Below are positions 22,864 through 33,792 of a stretch of DNA of 64,000 bases, in pieces. The stretch comes from Pseudeuparius sepicola (taxonomy: Eukaryota > Arthropoda > Insecta > Coleoptera > Anthribidae). The notes below the pieces were generated by a model, which was given only the letters and a program-made list of their open reading frames with translations, searched no databases and was not told the origin of the DNA. The stretch spans positions 32,369,453 through 32,433,452 of the forward strand of contig OY987306.1 in NCBI GenBank assembly GCA_963920635.1, given 5' to 3'. Position 1 is the first letter of the stretch; the number at the start of each line of letters is the position of its first letter. Position numbers and translations under genes: made by a program.

Positions 22864-24050
22864 CACGATACACTTACCCACGGTATGTCACTAACGAACT
22901 CGAAAACAAGGCAACTCTGCGCATCTACGTCAGTTGCGAATCACGAATTCAAAATAATGCATGGTGTGCGGTTGTGTTTTACGATTTTGTATAGTTTACA
23001 GTTTAATGTGTCGAGAAAAAAGTGTAAACAACTGACTGATCGTCAGTCCAGTTCGACAGTGCTTTGAAATAGGCTAAAAATGCCGGGATGTGCAGTCAGC
23101 GTTTGTCCAAATAATAACACAAACAGTAAGGGAACGGAAATTAAGTACTATAGATTTCCCAAGGACAATAATCTTGCCAAAAAATGGATTGCTGCATGCC
23201 GCAGACAAGACAGTATCAATTTAAAAAATGGTAAGATTATTTATAGAACAGAGCATTAAAAAAAGGGGACTCAACAGAGTTTATGCCTGGTTTATACAGC
23301 AAATAAAATAGAATGTGCAATAAAAAATTAGCCTTGTTATGGTTAAAGGGAATCATTATTTGATCCCTATTTTACTCACTATTTATTATTATGCTGTTTG
23401 TTTGTTTTTTAACTATAAACTAAGCATTAGTTGTGCAGGTTGTGCTTATGTCGAGGCTTGTGTGCATTAATTGGCAAATAAGGCTTTAATTGACACCGAC
23501 ATAAACACTGGAAGGAAAAAGTTATACTTTTGGTATAAGGCTTTGAATTTTATTTATCAATATCTTTGCCTATAACAAGTCATCTGTAAAATACTGTTTT
23601 TTATGGAGAGTTTGTGTCGATAGAAGTCCAAACTTAGTCTAGGATTACCTTACTTACAAAATAAATGTATTATTTAGATACTTATATGATATTTCTTTAT
23701 TGTCTACCAATATACGGTCTTTTAAAAGAAAAATCCTGTTAATTTAACAAAATATACACCAATTTTATTTGCATGCATACGATTAGCTGAAACGCACAGA
23801 AAACAAATTATTTGTAAAATTATAATTATCAAACTAAATGTGTTTTTTATCAACAGAATATTCATTCATTTATCTAGTAATATAATCTACATATTTTTAA
23901 CAACATTTATTTAAAAGAAAACGTATAAAATAAGCAAAAACCCATAAAAAAGTATCTATTGCTATGTAAAACATATGGAGCAATTTAAATTCTGATTCGC
24001 AACTGACGTCACAAGATGCGCAATGACATACCGTGGGTAAGTGTATCGTG
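22864..24050 (+). mobile_element. P-superfamily (THAP) element, 8-bp TSD, non-autonomous
   Basis: The terminal repeats CACGATACACTTACCCACGG... and their exact inverse match for 27 bp. GTTTTAGG is duplicated at 22856-22863 and 24051-24058. Subterminal inverted repeats follow (GCGCATCT.ACGTCAGTTGCG at 22919 and its inverse near 24000). The 1187-bp element carries one THAP exon near its left end and otherwise AT-rich filler with no transposase body. 8-bp duplication, a CA start and THAP fit the P superfamily. Confidence 0.9.
23080..23259 (+). CDS. THAP-domain first exon or mini-protein of a P-like element
   Basis: The 59-residue frame starts MPGCAVSVCPNNN. The cysteines at residues 4 and 9 give the C-x4-C pair. 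YYRFPKDN (23-30) is the THAP FP block, and KKWIAACRR (34-42) has the invariant tryptophan. A GTAAG donor follows NLKN at about 23231, so the final Cys-x2-His-Phe part was probably on a downstream exon that is now deleted; read through, the frame ends at YRTEH and a stop. About 215 bp of 5' leader separates it from the left end. Any product would be part of a DNA-binding domain only. Confidence 0.7.
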   Translation: MPGCAVSVCPNNNTNSKGTEIKYYRFPKDNNLAKKWIAACRRQDSINLKNGKIIYRTEH

Positions 24051-24058
24051 GTTTTAGG

Positions 24059-24796
24059 TAATGCTAGTGCTGTCTGTTTAAAGTGAATGGATATATTTTA
24101 TGACCTTTCAAAATGTAAGTATTTTATGTATTTATTTGTGTTATGGTGCATTCTGTCCACGCCCTTATCGGTTCCAGGCCAGTTATTAAAGACATATATC
24201 GAGCAATTTGTCTCGTACCCGTGATACCGTAATTGAATTATGTACCCCCAAAAGATGTTAAAAATTCACTTGAAAAACCGTCGTGCCACTTTTCTTTCTT
24301 GAATCTCATGCATAGGCGTGCCAAAAATTTTGTATTTCGATCGAGCAATCTTGCTAATCAAATTTAAAAAATATTCGGGATTCTACGCCTATGGCGAGAA
24401 AGTTGAATTATGGATATCGGGAACGCCCGAAAAAATTGGAATTTAATAATCGCAATTACAAGACGGGTTGTTTGTAAAGTGGAAGACTTTTTGTGTATTA
24501 TTTTTGACGCTACCTCCAGCGAATTTTAAACAGTTTTCCAAAACGCTTGAGCGTACGAGCATGTGACCTTTTTTTTTCGAAAAAGGTTAACGGACCCGAC
24601 CAGAACTGACTTAAATTTCAAGCGGAACGGTTCAGTCTAAAAAACATAAACAGCAGACAACTGAATGTTGTGATTGTGAACTAGAACAAACTCTTCTGGC
24701 CCTTTGAATAAAGAACCTCGGGAAGCAGTCAAAGCTCTATGCGTATTATATAAAAAAATTAACAAAAAAAATTAAAAATTTAAAAAAAAATTACAA
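24059..24796. other. Non-coding stretch, no gene recognised
   Basis: No motif or clear repeat is visible except weak similarity of 24590-24720 to 26090-26200 (GTTAACGG(A/G)(C/T)CC and TTTGAATAAAGAACC blocks), probably an old dispersed repeat. Confidence 0.4.
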
Positions 24797-24935
24797 GAAA
24801 TAACACCGACTTCACAAATTTGTCCGTATGCACATTTCAACTAAAATTTTAGAAATATTTTTCTCTTTCTAAATTGAGTTATCTTTGGATTTGGTGACAG
24901 CCAAGGCAAGGAATTTAAATCTATTTAAAACCAAA
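24797..24935. repeat. Solo arm of the 15262 foldback MITE
   Basis: Nearly identical to 15262-15395 (CACAAATTTGTCCGTATGCA and ATCTTTGGATTTGGTGACAG). The second arm is absent. Confidence 0.75.
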
Positions 24936-24944
24936 ATATTAGAA

Positions 24945-25480
24945 AGTTTGAAGTATGTCTAATTATAAAATAGAACGTATAATTATGAAAATATTCCATG
25001 GATGACTATGTGAAACTTAAAAAAAAATCATAAAATTAGCCATAGCTCTTTTATTTTTTATAATAACTATGCAGAGTATTATATCATTGGAAAGCTCAAA
25101 AAATGGCCGATTTAATAAGGCCACAGCCAACTATGATTTACATAAAAAAAACACAAGTTTTTGTCATATCTCAAAAATCACAAACAACATAAAAATTAGA
25201 TCAGATTATCTTATTAAGCCCAAAATTATCTACAATTTTTGTCTCCACAGTTTTTCTGTATAATCAGAAATGACGGAGCTACAGAGATCTGATGAAATAG
25301 CAAAAAATCACTCTTTTGAAAATATCTAGTGAGCCATGAACTTTTTTAAAAATCCAAAAGGGGCATTTCATTGAGCATTCAAAACCGCAATTCTTTCCCC
25401 ATTTAACCTTTGTTCTAGCTCTGCTAGTTTCCGAGACCGAGATCACCATAGTGTTCATTGAAAAAAAAAACTCACCCTGT
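24945..25480. repeat. Family E dispersed repeat, copy E1
   Basis: Collinear with 26590-27110: AAGTATGTCTAATTATAAAA, CCATGGATGACTATGTGAAA, ATAACTATGC.GAGTATTATA and a right end ...AACTCACCCTGTA. The interior has no recognised protein. The CACCCTGTA end resembles MITE termini elsewhere in the window. Confidence 0.75.
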
Positions 25481-25835
25481 ATATAATGCCAATCCACTCT
25501 ACAAAAGTGTCATTTAAATGCCTCTTGGCATCATTTGATTTATGTGCTGGAGCACCGTCTTGTTGCCAAACAATATTCGGCTCATTAACTTGATTCAATA
25601 GATCAGACTTAGCTGTAAACATTCTAGTCCAGTTAAACCACTTTCAAAAAACTACTGGACCAATTATGTGATTCCGAAAAATACCACACCAAACATTTAT
25701 TGAAGTTCGACCTTGTCGTTGAATTGAAATAAACTGTCATGTATTTTCTGATGACCAATAGTGAGTGTTTTTTCTATTAAAGACGCTACATGTTGTAAAA
25801 GTGGCTTCATCAGTCCACAATATAGAATCTGTAAT
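25476..25835 (-). pseudogene. Mariner-like transposase fragment (two catalytic aspartates kept)
   Basis: The reverse translation begins ITDSILWTDEATFTTCS, where TDEATF holds the first catalytic aspartate. It continues NRKNTHYWSSENT, GRTSINVWCGIFRNHIIGPV and NIVWQQDGAPAHKSNDAK, where QQDGAPAH holds the second. These are the standard blocks of the insect Tc1/mariner DDE_3 family. At least one stop and one frameshift (around SENT and GPVVF) interrupt it, and both the N-terminal HTH part and the third acidic residue are missing. Family E sequence flanks it on one side. Confidence 0.85.
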
Positions 25836-26473
25836 AGTAAAAACCATAGGAGTAGTAATAGTATAGTAATGTCTAGTAGGTAGTTAGTTAATAGTAGTAT
25901 AGTGTAATCTTAGTTTCCGAGTCCTCTTTCAAAAACAGCAAAAAGTACAACGAACCAAACCGGACGTGATTTTACAAAAGCGGTCGCTTTTCGGCCTGCA
26001 TTGTCTTAAAATATGAGTGTCCGTTTTTATTGTGCACGCCGGTACATTGACAGAAGCAATTATGCTTTATTAGGCGCCTTGTGTCTCGTTAACGGGTCCA
26101 TCCTTTTTTAGTCGGAGCGAAAATTTAAAAGAATTAAATGATTAACTGGCCGCGGAACTTTGAATAAAGAACCCTAGGCAAAAAACAGGCAAAAAATTAT
26201 AAGGTACGTTTATAATTTAAGTTTAGGAATCCTTGATAACACAGCAATTATAATTTTAAATTTTCAATTATGAAGAAGTATGTATGTACATACCTACACA
26301 AACGCCTATGCCTCTTTGGTGCATGGCCTCAAAAGTTAATTTAAATTACATAATTAGATACTTACCGATGGATTATTATCCTCAAACATTTTAGTTTTGG
26401 CGGTCAGGGAAGTGCCACAAGCCGCACTACATAATAACTCGAAAAAGTATCTAAATACCACATACTGACACCT

Positions 26474-27110
26474 CTCACGTATTTTTAACCGACTTCAAAA
26501 ATAAAATTTAAAATAAAAAAACTTTATAAAAGCAAGCTTTTATTTAAGCCATGTACTAAAATGAATAAAAATAACTTTAAGTAAGTTTTAAGTATGTCTA
26601 ATTATAAAATAGAACGTAATTATGAAAATATTCCATGGCTGACTATGTGAAAATTAAAAAAAAATCATAAAATTAGCCATAGCTCTTTTATTTTTTATAA
26701 TAACTATGCCGAGTATTATATCTTTGGAAAGCTAAAAAAATGGCCGATTTGATAAGGCCACAGCCAACTATGACTTACATTTAAAAAAAACACAAGTTCA
26801 TTTCATATCTCAAAAATCAAAAACAACATAAAAAATTGAATTATCTTATTAAGCCCAGCATTATCTACATTTTTTGTCTCTACAGCTTTTCTGAATAATC
26901 AGATATAACGGAGCTACAGAGAACTGATGAACTAGCAAAAATCACTCTTTTCAAAATATCTAGTGAGCCATGAACCTTTTTAAAAATTCAAAAGGGGCAT
27001 CAGATTGAGCATTCAAATCTGCAATTCTTTCTCCATTTAACCTTTGTTCTAGCTCTGCTAGTTTCCGAGATCCCCATAGCGGTCATCGAAAAAAACTCAC
27101 CCTGTAGAAG
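26474..27110. repeat. Family E dispersed repeat, copy E2
   Basis: Longer than E1 at the left (starts near ACCGACTTCAAAAATAAAA) and collinear with it to the ...AAAACTCACCCTGTA end. Non-coding. Confidence 0.75.
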
Positions 27111-27806
27111 ACCTATAATTTAATTCATAATAAAGTATCACGTTCCAACCATAAATATGTATTAAAATTGAAATTACAGAAAAAATAACCCACAGCAGTA
27201 GTGGCTTTGTTGAATTTTCAATATATTATTGTATCTAATTGTGGGAATATAACAATTAATGTAAACTGTCAAATCTCCATTTATAATCTAGTAATAACTG
27301 TTTTGAATATTCCATGGCAATTTTGATTTTGCACATACCGTGGGGAGTGGTGGTGGGGGGAAAACACGCTTTAAGTCGTGGCGCCAACTCTGAAAGTTGA
27401 CCGCATACCGTTTCGTTTACAATTTCCAACTAATTCGCCATGAATAAACATAAAGGTGACATGCAAATCCGTCGACGCGTTACGTTGTCGCAGATATTGT
27501 CGACATCGGCTACCGTTCCCGAACAAAAGCGTTTGGTGTTTTAGGGGGAGGCGTCTTGCCTTATCGGTATTATAACACCATTGTTTTAACATTGTGTACA
27601 TGCAAATGCGCTAAGGATCGTGTTAAGATTTAGACTAACTACCTGGTCGGTACTGAACACGTGCATAAAATGAGGGACCTTAAAATAGACTGGCGCTATG
27701 TTTTGGATATCCGACAAGGTCACTCTGATTTCACATATTCCACCGTAATTGATTTTTCGATTCGAATCTGACCTCAAATGTGGGTTTGACCTAAAATAAA
27801 TATCCC
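27111..27806. other. Non-coding stretch, no gene recognised
   Basis: 27190-27320 resembles 11135-11215 (GGCTTTGTTGAAT, CTCCATTTATAAT.TAGTAATAAC), an old repeat. Frames at 27371-27777 on the reverse strand show no motif. Confidence 0.4.
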
Positions 27807-28866
27807 AGAGATATGTAGGTGGGGAGAATGAGCGTCAAGCTGCGCGAACTTCGTAATCACCTGGGCCGCCATTTTCTAAGTTAAGCTTACAGGGGACAGT
27901 TAATAGTTCTTTAGTATATTACCAGGGTCGCTTATAAAATAAATATAAATATAAATAAAATAAACTTTTAGATAAACGCACAAAAATTTACGTTAATGGA
28001 GCACTGCAAAATCGAGTTGAAGTGTGAAATGTTATGTCAACGTTCACGTCCGACGTCAAACAAGTTAAAACCTTCAAAACACTGCAAGAACATTACAAAT
28101 AATATAATAATATAAATCCTAAAAGTTAAAAATACAGATTTTGTTGTGTCATTGTGAGAGTTTGGAATGTGTTTGTCAACATCAAAACATTTCGGTTACT
28201 TAACGTTAAAAAAACACACAAAAGTAGATTCGTGAATGTACCTATACGTCAGAAGTACAGGTTACATTATCTGGCTGCACTTCAACTCTAATAATCCAAT
28301 GTTTTCATTGTCGAAAGTAACAAGTTAAAAGTTGACGAACTGCTTACGAAAATATTACGATACTTGGGCATACCTAATACTGTCACTCCCTGTCAGTTGA
28401 TTTTACAAGAAATTTACCAGAATTAATTTGTGCAGTGCGGGTAGTGCTATCGTCGCCAGATTGCTACGACGAGGCAGTGTGTCTCTGGGTGGAAACAGAC
28501 AGCCCGAAGTGCTGGCGACAGCTTTTTTATAAATTTGTTTTGTTTGTGCAAAAGTGAAACATTTCTATAAAAGTTCGAAGTGAAGAATCGTTCCTTTACA
28601 ATTTCAAGCCTCAAGATATCTAGAACCGTCGAGGAAAGCTAGAACTTAGTTAGTTATATACCTGTAAGTCAAATCGTAATAATAACTTGAAGTAGCTAGA
28701 TTTTCTTTGCTTGACGGCAAGCGATCAACTTGTATTCGTTTTGGGCTTTCCAAAGGACGAAAATTTAAGAATAAAATGATTAAGGGCCAATTGCATAGAC
28801 AAACTAAAGTAAGTACCCTTTAAAATTAAAGGAGCTTTCTAACAATCCAACAATTGTTTAGTATTG

Positions 28867-29580
28867 TTGCAAAAGTTTCTTTACCTAATGTTTAAGTCAA
28901 AAGATAATTTAGTTGAATGTATTATGAAATGGACCCTAAACTGCCACTTCAAACAGAAGAGATTACTCTCCTTCACAACATGCTGTTCTCTGTTCGCTTG
29001 TTGTGTGTATTTTTATGAAAATTTAATCATAAAGGAAGATAGGTAGGTAATCAACATTTGCCTGATGGCGCACTTTGCGAAAAATTCTCAAATTCGACTT
29101 ATATCAAAATGGAGTTCCCTCTATGAGTGGAAAAGTTGCGCACGAGCCGCGCAGCGGCGAGTGCTGTAATTCCACGAGTATGTAATACATAAGCTTACAA
29201 CTCGAGTTTTGTACTTCGTCTTCGACGAAAGAAAAACTATTATAATAGATAAGCTATACTTCTGATTATCTGACAGGCAACAATTAGTATGTTGGTTAGT
29301 TGCTATATGGTGGCGCGGATGCCGCTCTAACAGGGCACCCCTGATAATTGTGTTTTAATTAAGAACAGATATGTAATTTTTTTTATTACGTGTCAGTCAT
29401 TACGTGTCAGTATTCGTAACAATGGAGTTACTTATAATCTAAACCGTTACTTAGTAGGTATATAGTAGGTATATGAGTAGAAAAATACTTATACTTCTGT
29501 GTATATTTTGTTACTTGTTACTGCTTTTATTGTCTGTTAAACACACGTACCTAGCTACTTACTTAGGTGATAGTCATAAG
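28867..29580. repeat. Dispersed repeat, inverted partner at 63560-64000
   Basis: AAAAGTTTCTTTACCTAATG, CATGCTGTTCTCTGTTCGCT, GCACTTTGCGAAAAATTCTC and TGTTACTTGTTACTGCTTTT all recur in inverse order and strand in the last 440 bp of the window. A block at about 29115-29440 is present here and absent there. No protein is recognised. Confidence 0.7.
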
Positions 29581-29699
29581 GATACGAGAGCAATATTGGA
29601 TACAAGCAACAGATGGCGCCAAAAATTAAAGTGGACCAGTCATTGCCTCATTGATATTAATTGCGTTGTCTATTTATAATACCTTTCAACTTCTTAAAT

Positions 29700-30398
29700 C
29701 TGAAGTCCTTTCTGTGGTTTCCTTACCTGTAGTTATGAATGGAAATTTTCTATTATTTTTACAGTCCTTCACCGTACAACATGCCATAACTAATAAACTA
29801 TATTATCTCTTAATATAACTAATCACTAATAAACTATACTATCACTTAACAAAAAACACTCAAATCTTTAAAATATTACACAAAAATGCCGCAACCAACC
29901 ACTCCAACCAGTCGTAAACAAGGAGAATGGGGGGAATCTTTTGACGTCAGTACTCGAAAATGGCGGACACATATAGAGTCGGGCAAAATTGGGCTGCACA
30001 CTCCTTCTCTTCACCTCCATATCTCTGAAATATCGGCATCATCTCCAATATGTACAGAATGCGGGCGCGCCATCGTCATAGGTGGCGCTGGACTACGAGC
30101 GATCGGCCGCGAAGAGCCACGGCCTACTCGGACTCGCATTGTGTGGGGTCGGGGGTCGTGCGAACTGTCCTGTACGGTGATTTGTCGCGCCCGCCGATGC
30201 TCGGTTGTTTTGCTCGTCCGGCGAAGCGCCCCACCTACGCCGACTGCGATAAATAATAACTGCGATGTGACGCAGAGGCGCCACGACGAGGAAATTCGCC
30301 AGGTGGCGTTTTGGACGCGCCCTGAAGTTGGGAGCAGTTGTCGGCTTCTCGGCGGTGTTGCCAGAACTAGTACAAATGTAGGTACAAATATTATAGTA
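29700..30398. other. Non-coding stretch with GC-rich patch
   Basis: The patch at 29930-30370 is GC-rich. A 189-codon frame (29886-30455) spans it, but it runs into the neighbouring foldback element and its translation is low-complexity without a domain. I do not call it a gene. Confidence 0.4.
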
Positions 30399-31288
30399 CA
30401 GGGTTATTTACTGGGAATTGACCCCCCACCTAACTTTTTTGTTTTTTTAAGATAAAAGGGTGATTCAAAAAACAAAATCAATGGTTCGGCGAATACTTTT
30501 TTATGCCATTATGCAGTTTAGTGTTACAGGGTGTTACCAAAAAGTAGTACCAATGGCAACTTAATTTTTTTAAATAGAACATCCTGTATATTATTGGATT
30601 TTTGAAATCTGCTCATCAAGGCAATCAAAATGATATTAAACTTTGTGGCATTATCTTTTCCCGTTTTTGAAAAATTCCGTTCTTATTCAAATTTTATAGG
30701 TACTAAATTTATTTAACTCGAATTTGTGGATTTCGTGATAAAGATAGACGATCAATGTAATGACGACAAATATTTGTTTTAAACAAGAGAGTAATATAGT
30801 GAAACTCCAAAATGTTTAGGAGCCTTTTCAAATTTTACTGATTATATTCTCGAAATAAATAATTTCAGGAAAATCGTAAAAGCTACTAAACATTTTGGAG
30901 TTTCACTATATTACTCTCTTGTTTAAAACAAATATTTTTCGTCATTACATTGATCGTCTATCTTTATCACGAGATCCACAAATTCGAATAAATTTAGTAT
31001 AAAATTTGAATACGGAATTTTTCAAAAACGGAAAAAGATAATGCCACAAAGTTTAATATCATTTTGATTGCCTTGATGAGCAGATTTCAAAAATCCAATA
31101 ATATACAGGGTGTTCTATTTAAAAAAATTAAGTTGCCATTGGTCCTACTTTTTTGGAACACCCTGTACACTAAACGGTCATGGCATAAAAAAGTATTCGC
31201 CGAACCATTGATTTTGTTTTTTGAATCACCCTTTTATCTTAAAAAACAAAAAAGTTAGGTGGGGGTCAATTCTCAGTGAATAACCCTG
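30399..31288. mobile_element. Giant foldback element, arms of about 405-420 bp
   Basis: It starts CAGGGTTATTTACTGGGAAT after TA (30397-30398) and ends with the inverse, ...AATAACCCTG followed by TA (31289-31290). Left arm 30399-30820 and right arm about 30883-31288 pair almost throughout, leaving a core of only about 60 bp. Inner copies of ACAGGGTGTT...AACACCCTGT mark nested inverted repeats, as if one element sat inside another and both ends were copied together. No protein is encoded. Confidence 0.88.
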
Positions 31289-31688
31289 TACATTCTTGCA
31301 TACCTTGTACATTAATACGTGTTTGATGATTTTTGCAAATCGCAAGGTTCATAATTATACTTGTTTTCGTGCTTTTTTTTCATGTGGGTTCGATCATAGA
31401 TTAAAAAAGGAGCCATAGATAGTCAGAAGCATTGTTGAAACCGTCCGCAAAATATCCCCCTACGCCAACTTTCAAACTTTAATTTTGGAGCGGATACAAA
31501 TTAAAACAAATAAATTGTAATGTCTAACAATTCTTAGGAATCGATACTAAGTTGAGGTAAGTTGTTCTGACGGTCTATGTATGTCTAGCTTTGTCTATGG
31601 TTTGATCTACCGCAAATCATTATAACCCCATTTTAATGTTTTGTGGATATGGCCTCGGTCGGTGACAAGATGTTTTATTTGTGAGGAT

Positions 31689-31946
31689 CTTAGACAAGGA
31701 AAGAGAGAGGACACCGCGTTTATCTGCCCTACGTGTACAGGTTTTGTTACGTCGTTTTAAACGGCGGCCATTTTATATGTGGCAGACAAAGCGAGTACGT
31801 TGCGAGTTAATTTCCTGAATTTCTGAATTAAAAGTTACAGTGTGGTTAAGGGGAAAATATACTCTTACGATGGTGAATTGTTCAGCGTGTGGTTGCAAAA
31901 GCAGAAGTGAAAAGAAAGAGCCCGGAATTTCGTTTCACAGGTAAAT
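31689..31946 (+). mobile_element. P-superfamily (THAP) element fragment, left end only
   Basis: It starts CTTAGACAAGGAAAGAGAGA, matching the terminal repeat of the complete element at 49496-50232, and stays collinear with it through the leader, the ATG and the splice donor (31941). The match stops there, where the 94-bp inverted repeat at 31947 begins. The right end is missing. Confidence 0.8.
31870..31940 (+). CDS. THAP-domain first exon (P-like element fragment)
   Basis: The exon reads MVNCSACGCKSRSEKKEPGI then SFHR up to CACAG, followed by a GTAAAT donor. The C-x4-C spacing and the SFHR segment just before the expected FP block match the start of many insect THAP proteins. The rest of the domain and the transposase are absent. 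The leader upstream is shared with 49496-49675, which supports this ATG as the real start. Confidence 0.75.
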
Positions 31947-32042
31947 GTCCCCTGTAAGCTTAACTTAGAAAATGGCGGCCCAGGTTATTACGATGTTCGC
32001 ACAGCTTGACGCTCGCTCTACCCACCTCCATACCTCTGGGAC

Positions 32043-32465
32043 CGACAAATGACAATCGTTACATGTTTTGTGGTGACAGGATCATCCACCGTGAAGTTAG
32101 CCAACGGGTCGTCTAAGATGTAATGACGTGAAACGAGCCAAAACGACAAGAGCACACCACCGCAACCGCTAGATGGCGCCGATTCCCTCCGCATCTCCTA
32201 ATGAACGGCGCAAACTGAGTTCTACTCCACGATCGTATCGGTGTCGAAGTGATCGATCGCCCGGTGAGCGGAGGGTGTGAAGAATAAGCGCAAAGCACCA
32301 CCTGTTGCGCCTGCCATCCATCAACACGTTGCAGCGCCGCGCTGCGCCGGACCCGTGTAGCGATTTGTAGACGGCCAGTGGCGGAACATTTTCCTTTAGC
32401 ATTCGGAAGAAGAAGAAAATTGAGTTTGTGCCAGAGGTATGGAAGTGAGGAGAGGACGGCTAGAC
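32043..32465. other. Non-coding, GC-rich, no gene recognised
   Basis: Overlapping frames on the reverse strand (32113-32402) show no motif. Confidence 0.4.
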
Positions 32466-33114
32466 CTGGACCGACACCATACTAAAGACCTGTGCATAGC
32501 GCTGTTTCAAGCGATCGCCACTGGCGCCACACGACGAAACAAATTTCCACGGTGGTTCAATGTTGAAACACCATTGTCGCAGAATCTTTTATAAAATAAA
32601 ATCATGCAAATGTGTCTGTTACAACGAATTTAATATCCAAAATAAAATAAAATATTTGTTTATTATATCCCTGTAATTTGACAAGTCCACATGGCATATT
32701 TCCATACATTTTCTTAAGAAAATCGAGTCTAAAAAGCAAGCAAGGGTATTTGGTTCCTTTTGGTTTGAAATGAAGTCCATGGCTAGTTGTATTGTAAGTA
32801 AGCATAAAACGCATTCGATTTTTCAAGTTTCTTCATTATAATATGGAGCACGGGCGTAGCCAAGGGGGGGGGGGTTCGGGGGTTCAAACCCCCCCCCCCC
32901 CCCGAAATAAGCAAAATATTACCTAATATTATACCGAAAAAATACGAGGAGTGAAGAGTTAAATTATTATTACGTTTGAATATATGTAGTAATAGTAGCG
33001 CCTAGCGCCATCTTTTGACGAGAGGCAGACGCAGTTGCAGCCGAACTATTTTGTATTGTAGGGACACTTTGCGTTGTTTCTCGATTATTCGCCACGCCCC
33101 TCGGTCGAAATGAG

Positions 33115-33205
33115 CGGAACTTTGTGGAAGTTCGTGGAAGTTTCTGGACGGCTACTGGGCTGCTATATAAGCGGCGCCGCGGCGCGTGACCGAGCTTACA
33201 GCAGT
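33115..33205 (+). promoter_or_regulatory. Promoter of the hAT element: HSE-like sites, TATA box, presumed start
   Basis: TATATAA lies at 33164-33170, and an initiator-like TTACAGCAGT lies about 31 bases downstream. Upstream, 33136-33150 reads GGAAG TTTCT GGACG, which fits nGAAn-nTTCn plus a partial third unit of a heat-shock element. Further GAA and TTC units (GGAAC, GTTCG) precede it, off the strict 5-bp grid. The leader after the start is A-rich (GCGAATAAAAGTGAAAAGTG), as in insect Hsp70 leaders. The same block is present inverted at 42755-42850 in copy 3. Heat inducibility is inference. Confidence 0.55.
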
Positions 33206-33271
33206 ATTATTCCATGCGAACTCGAAGCGAATAAAAGTGAAAAGTGGTGAACGAATAGTGAAGAGAATTAA

Positions 33272-33792
33272 ATGTACCGTGTAAGTGAGTAATTTTAGTG
33301 CGCTGTTATTCGATGACCTTGTTAAGGATACATACGTGAATCATTATTACTGTCGAAAAATGGAGGGGAAAAAAAGGAAGGGTGATAAACTTAAAGGTAT
33401 GGACTACTGGAAAAAGTGGTGTAGTCAAGGTCAAGGGGTTTCTAATAAAGAAACAAATTTGGATTTAGCTATCAAAGCTTCAGCTACCTTGCATGCTGAT
33501 AAGAAGACTGCCTACCCCGAAATCTAGTTTGGAATGCCTAGATATGTGCGATAAAAACCTTTATCCTAATATTTACACATTACTACAAATCTTGGCTACC
33601 ATTCCTGTATCCACTGCTACCCCAGAAAGGTCTTTCTCGAGCCTAAGGAGACTGAAAAACTATTTACGAAACACTACAAGTGAAAACAGACTTAATGGTT
33701 TGGCTCTAATGAACATTAACTATGGAACAGAAATTCATGCAGATGAAGTAGTGGATATATTTAAAAGAAAAAGCCGAAGATTTCTTCTTTAA
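33272..33792 (+). pseudogene. hAT transposase, N-terminal scrap plus C-terminal dimerisation domain
   Basis: An ATG at 33272 gives MYR and then a strong GTAAGT donor at 33281, so the original gene was probably spliced here. A frame at 33312-33527 reads DDLVKDTYVNHYYCRKMEGK, then MDYWKKWCSQGQGVS and ASATLHADKKTAYPE. A second frame (33493-33792) overlaps it and carries PERSFSSLRRLKNYL and LNGLALMNIN, the hAT dimerisation domain. The frame change at about 33500 marks the internal deletion. The catalytic core is absent. It is nearly identical to copies 1 and 3. Confidence 0.82.

Larger units (their letters stand above)
27807..32042. repeat. 94-bp inverted repeat pair bounding 4.2 kb
   Basis: CCCAGAGATATGTAGGTGGG... 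to ...GCTTACAGGGGAC at 27807-27900 recurs as its reverse complement at 31947-32042 with a few mismatches. I see no target duplication (flanks AATAAATAT and CCGACAAAT). The pair either marks a 4.2-kb element with long terminal repeats or is two solo ends of one family. Between them lie a foldback element, a THAP exon and non-coding DNA, with no transposase. Confidence 0.65.

Noticed and set aside
29886..30455. 189-codon open frame, the longest in the window
   Set aside because: It starts in non-coding DNA, crosses the boundary of the foldback element at 30399 and ends inside it. The translation is low-complexity with no domain and is explained by a GC-rich patch.
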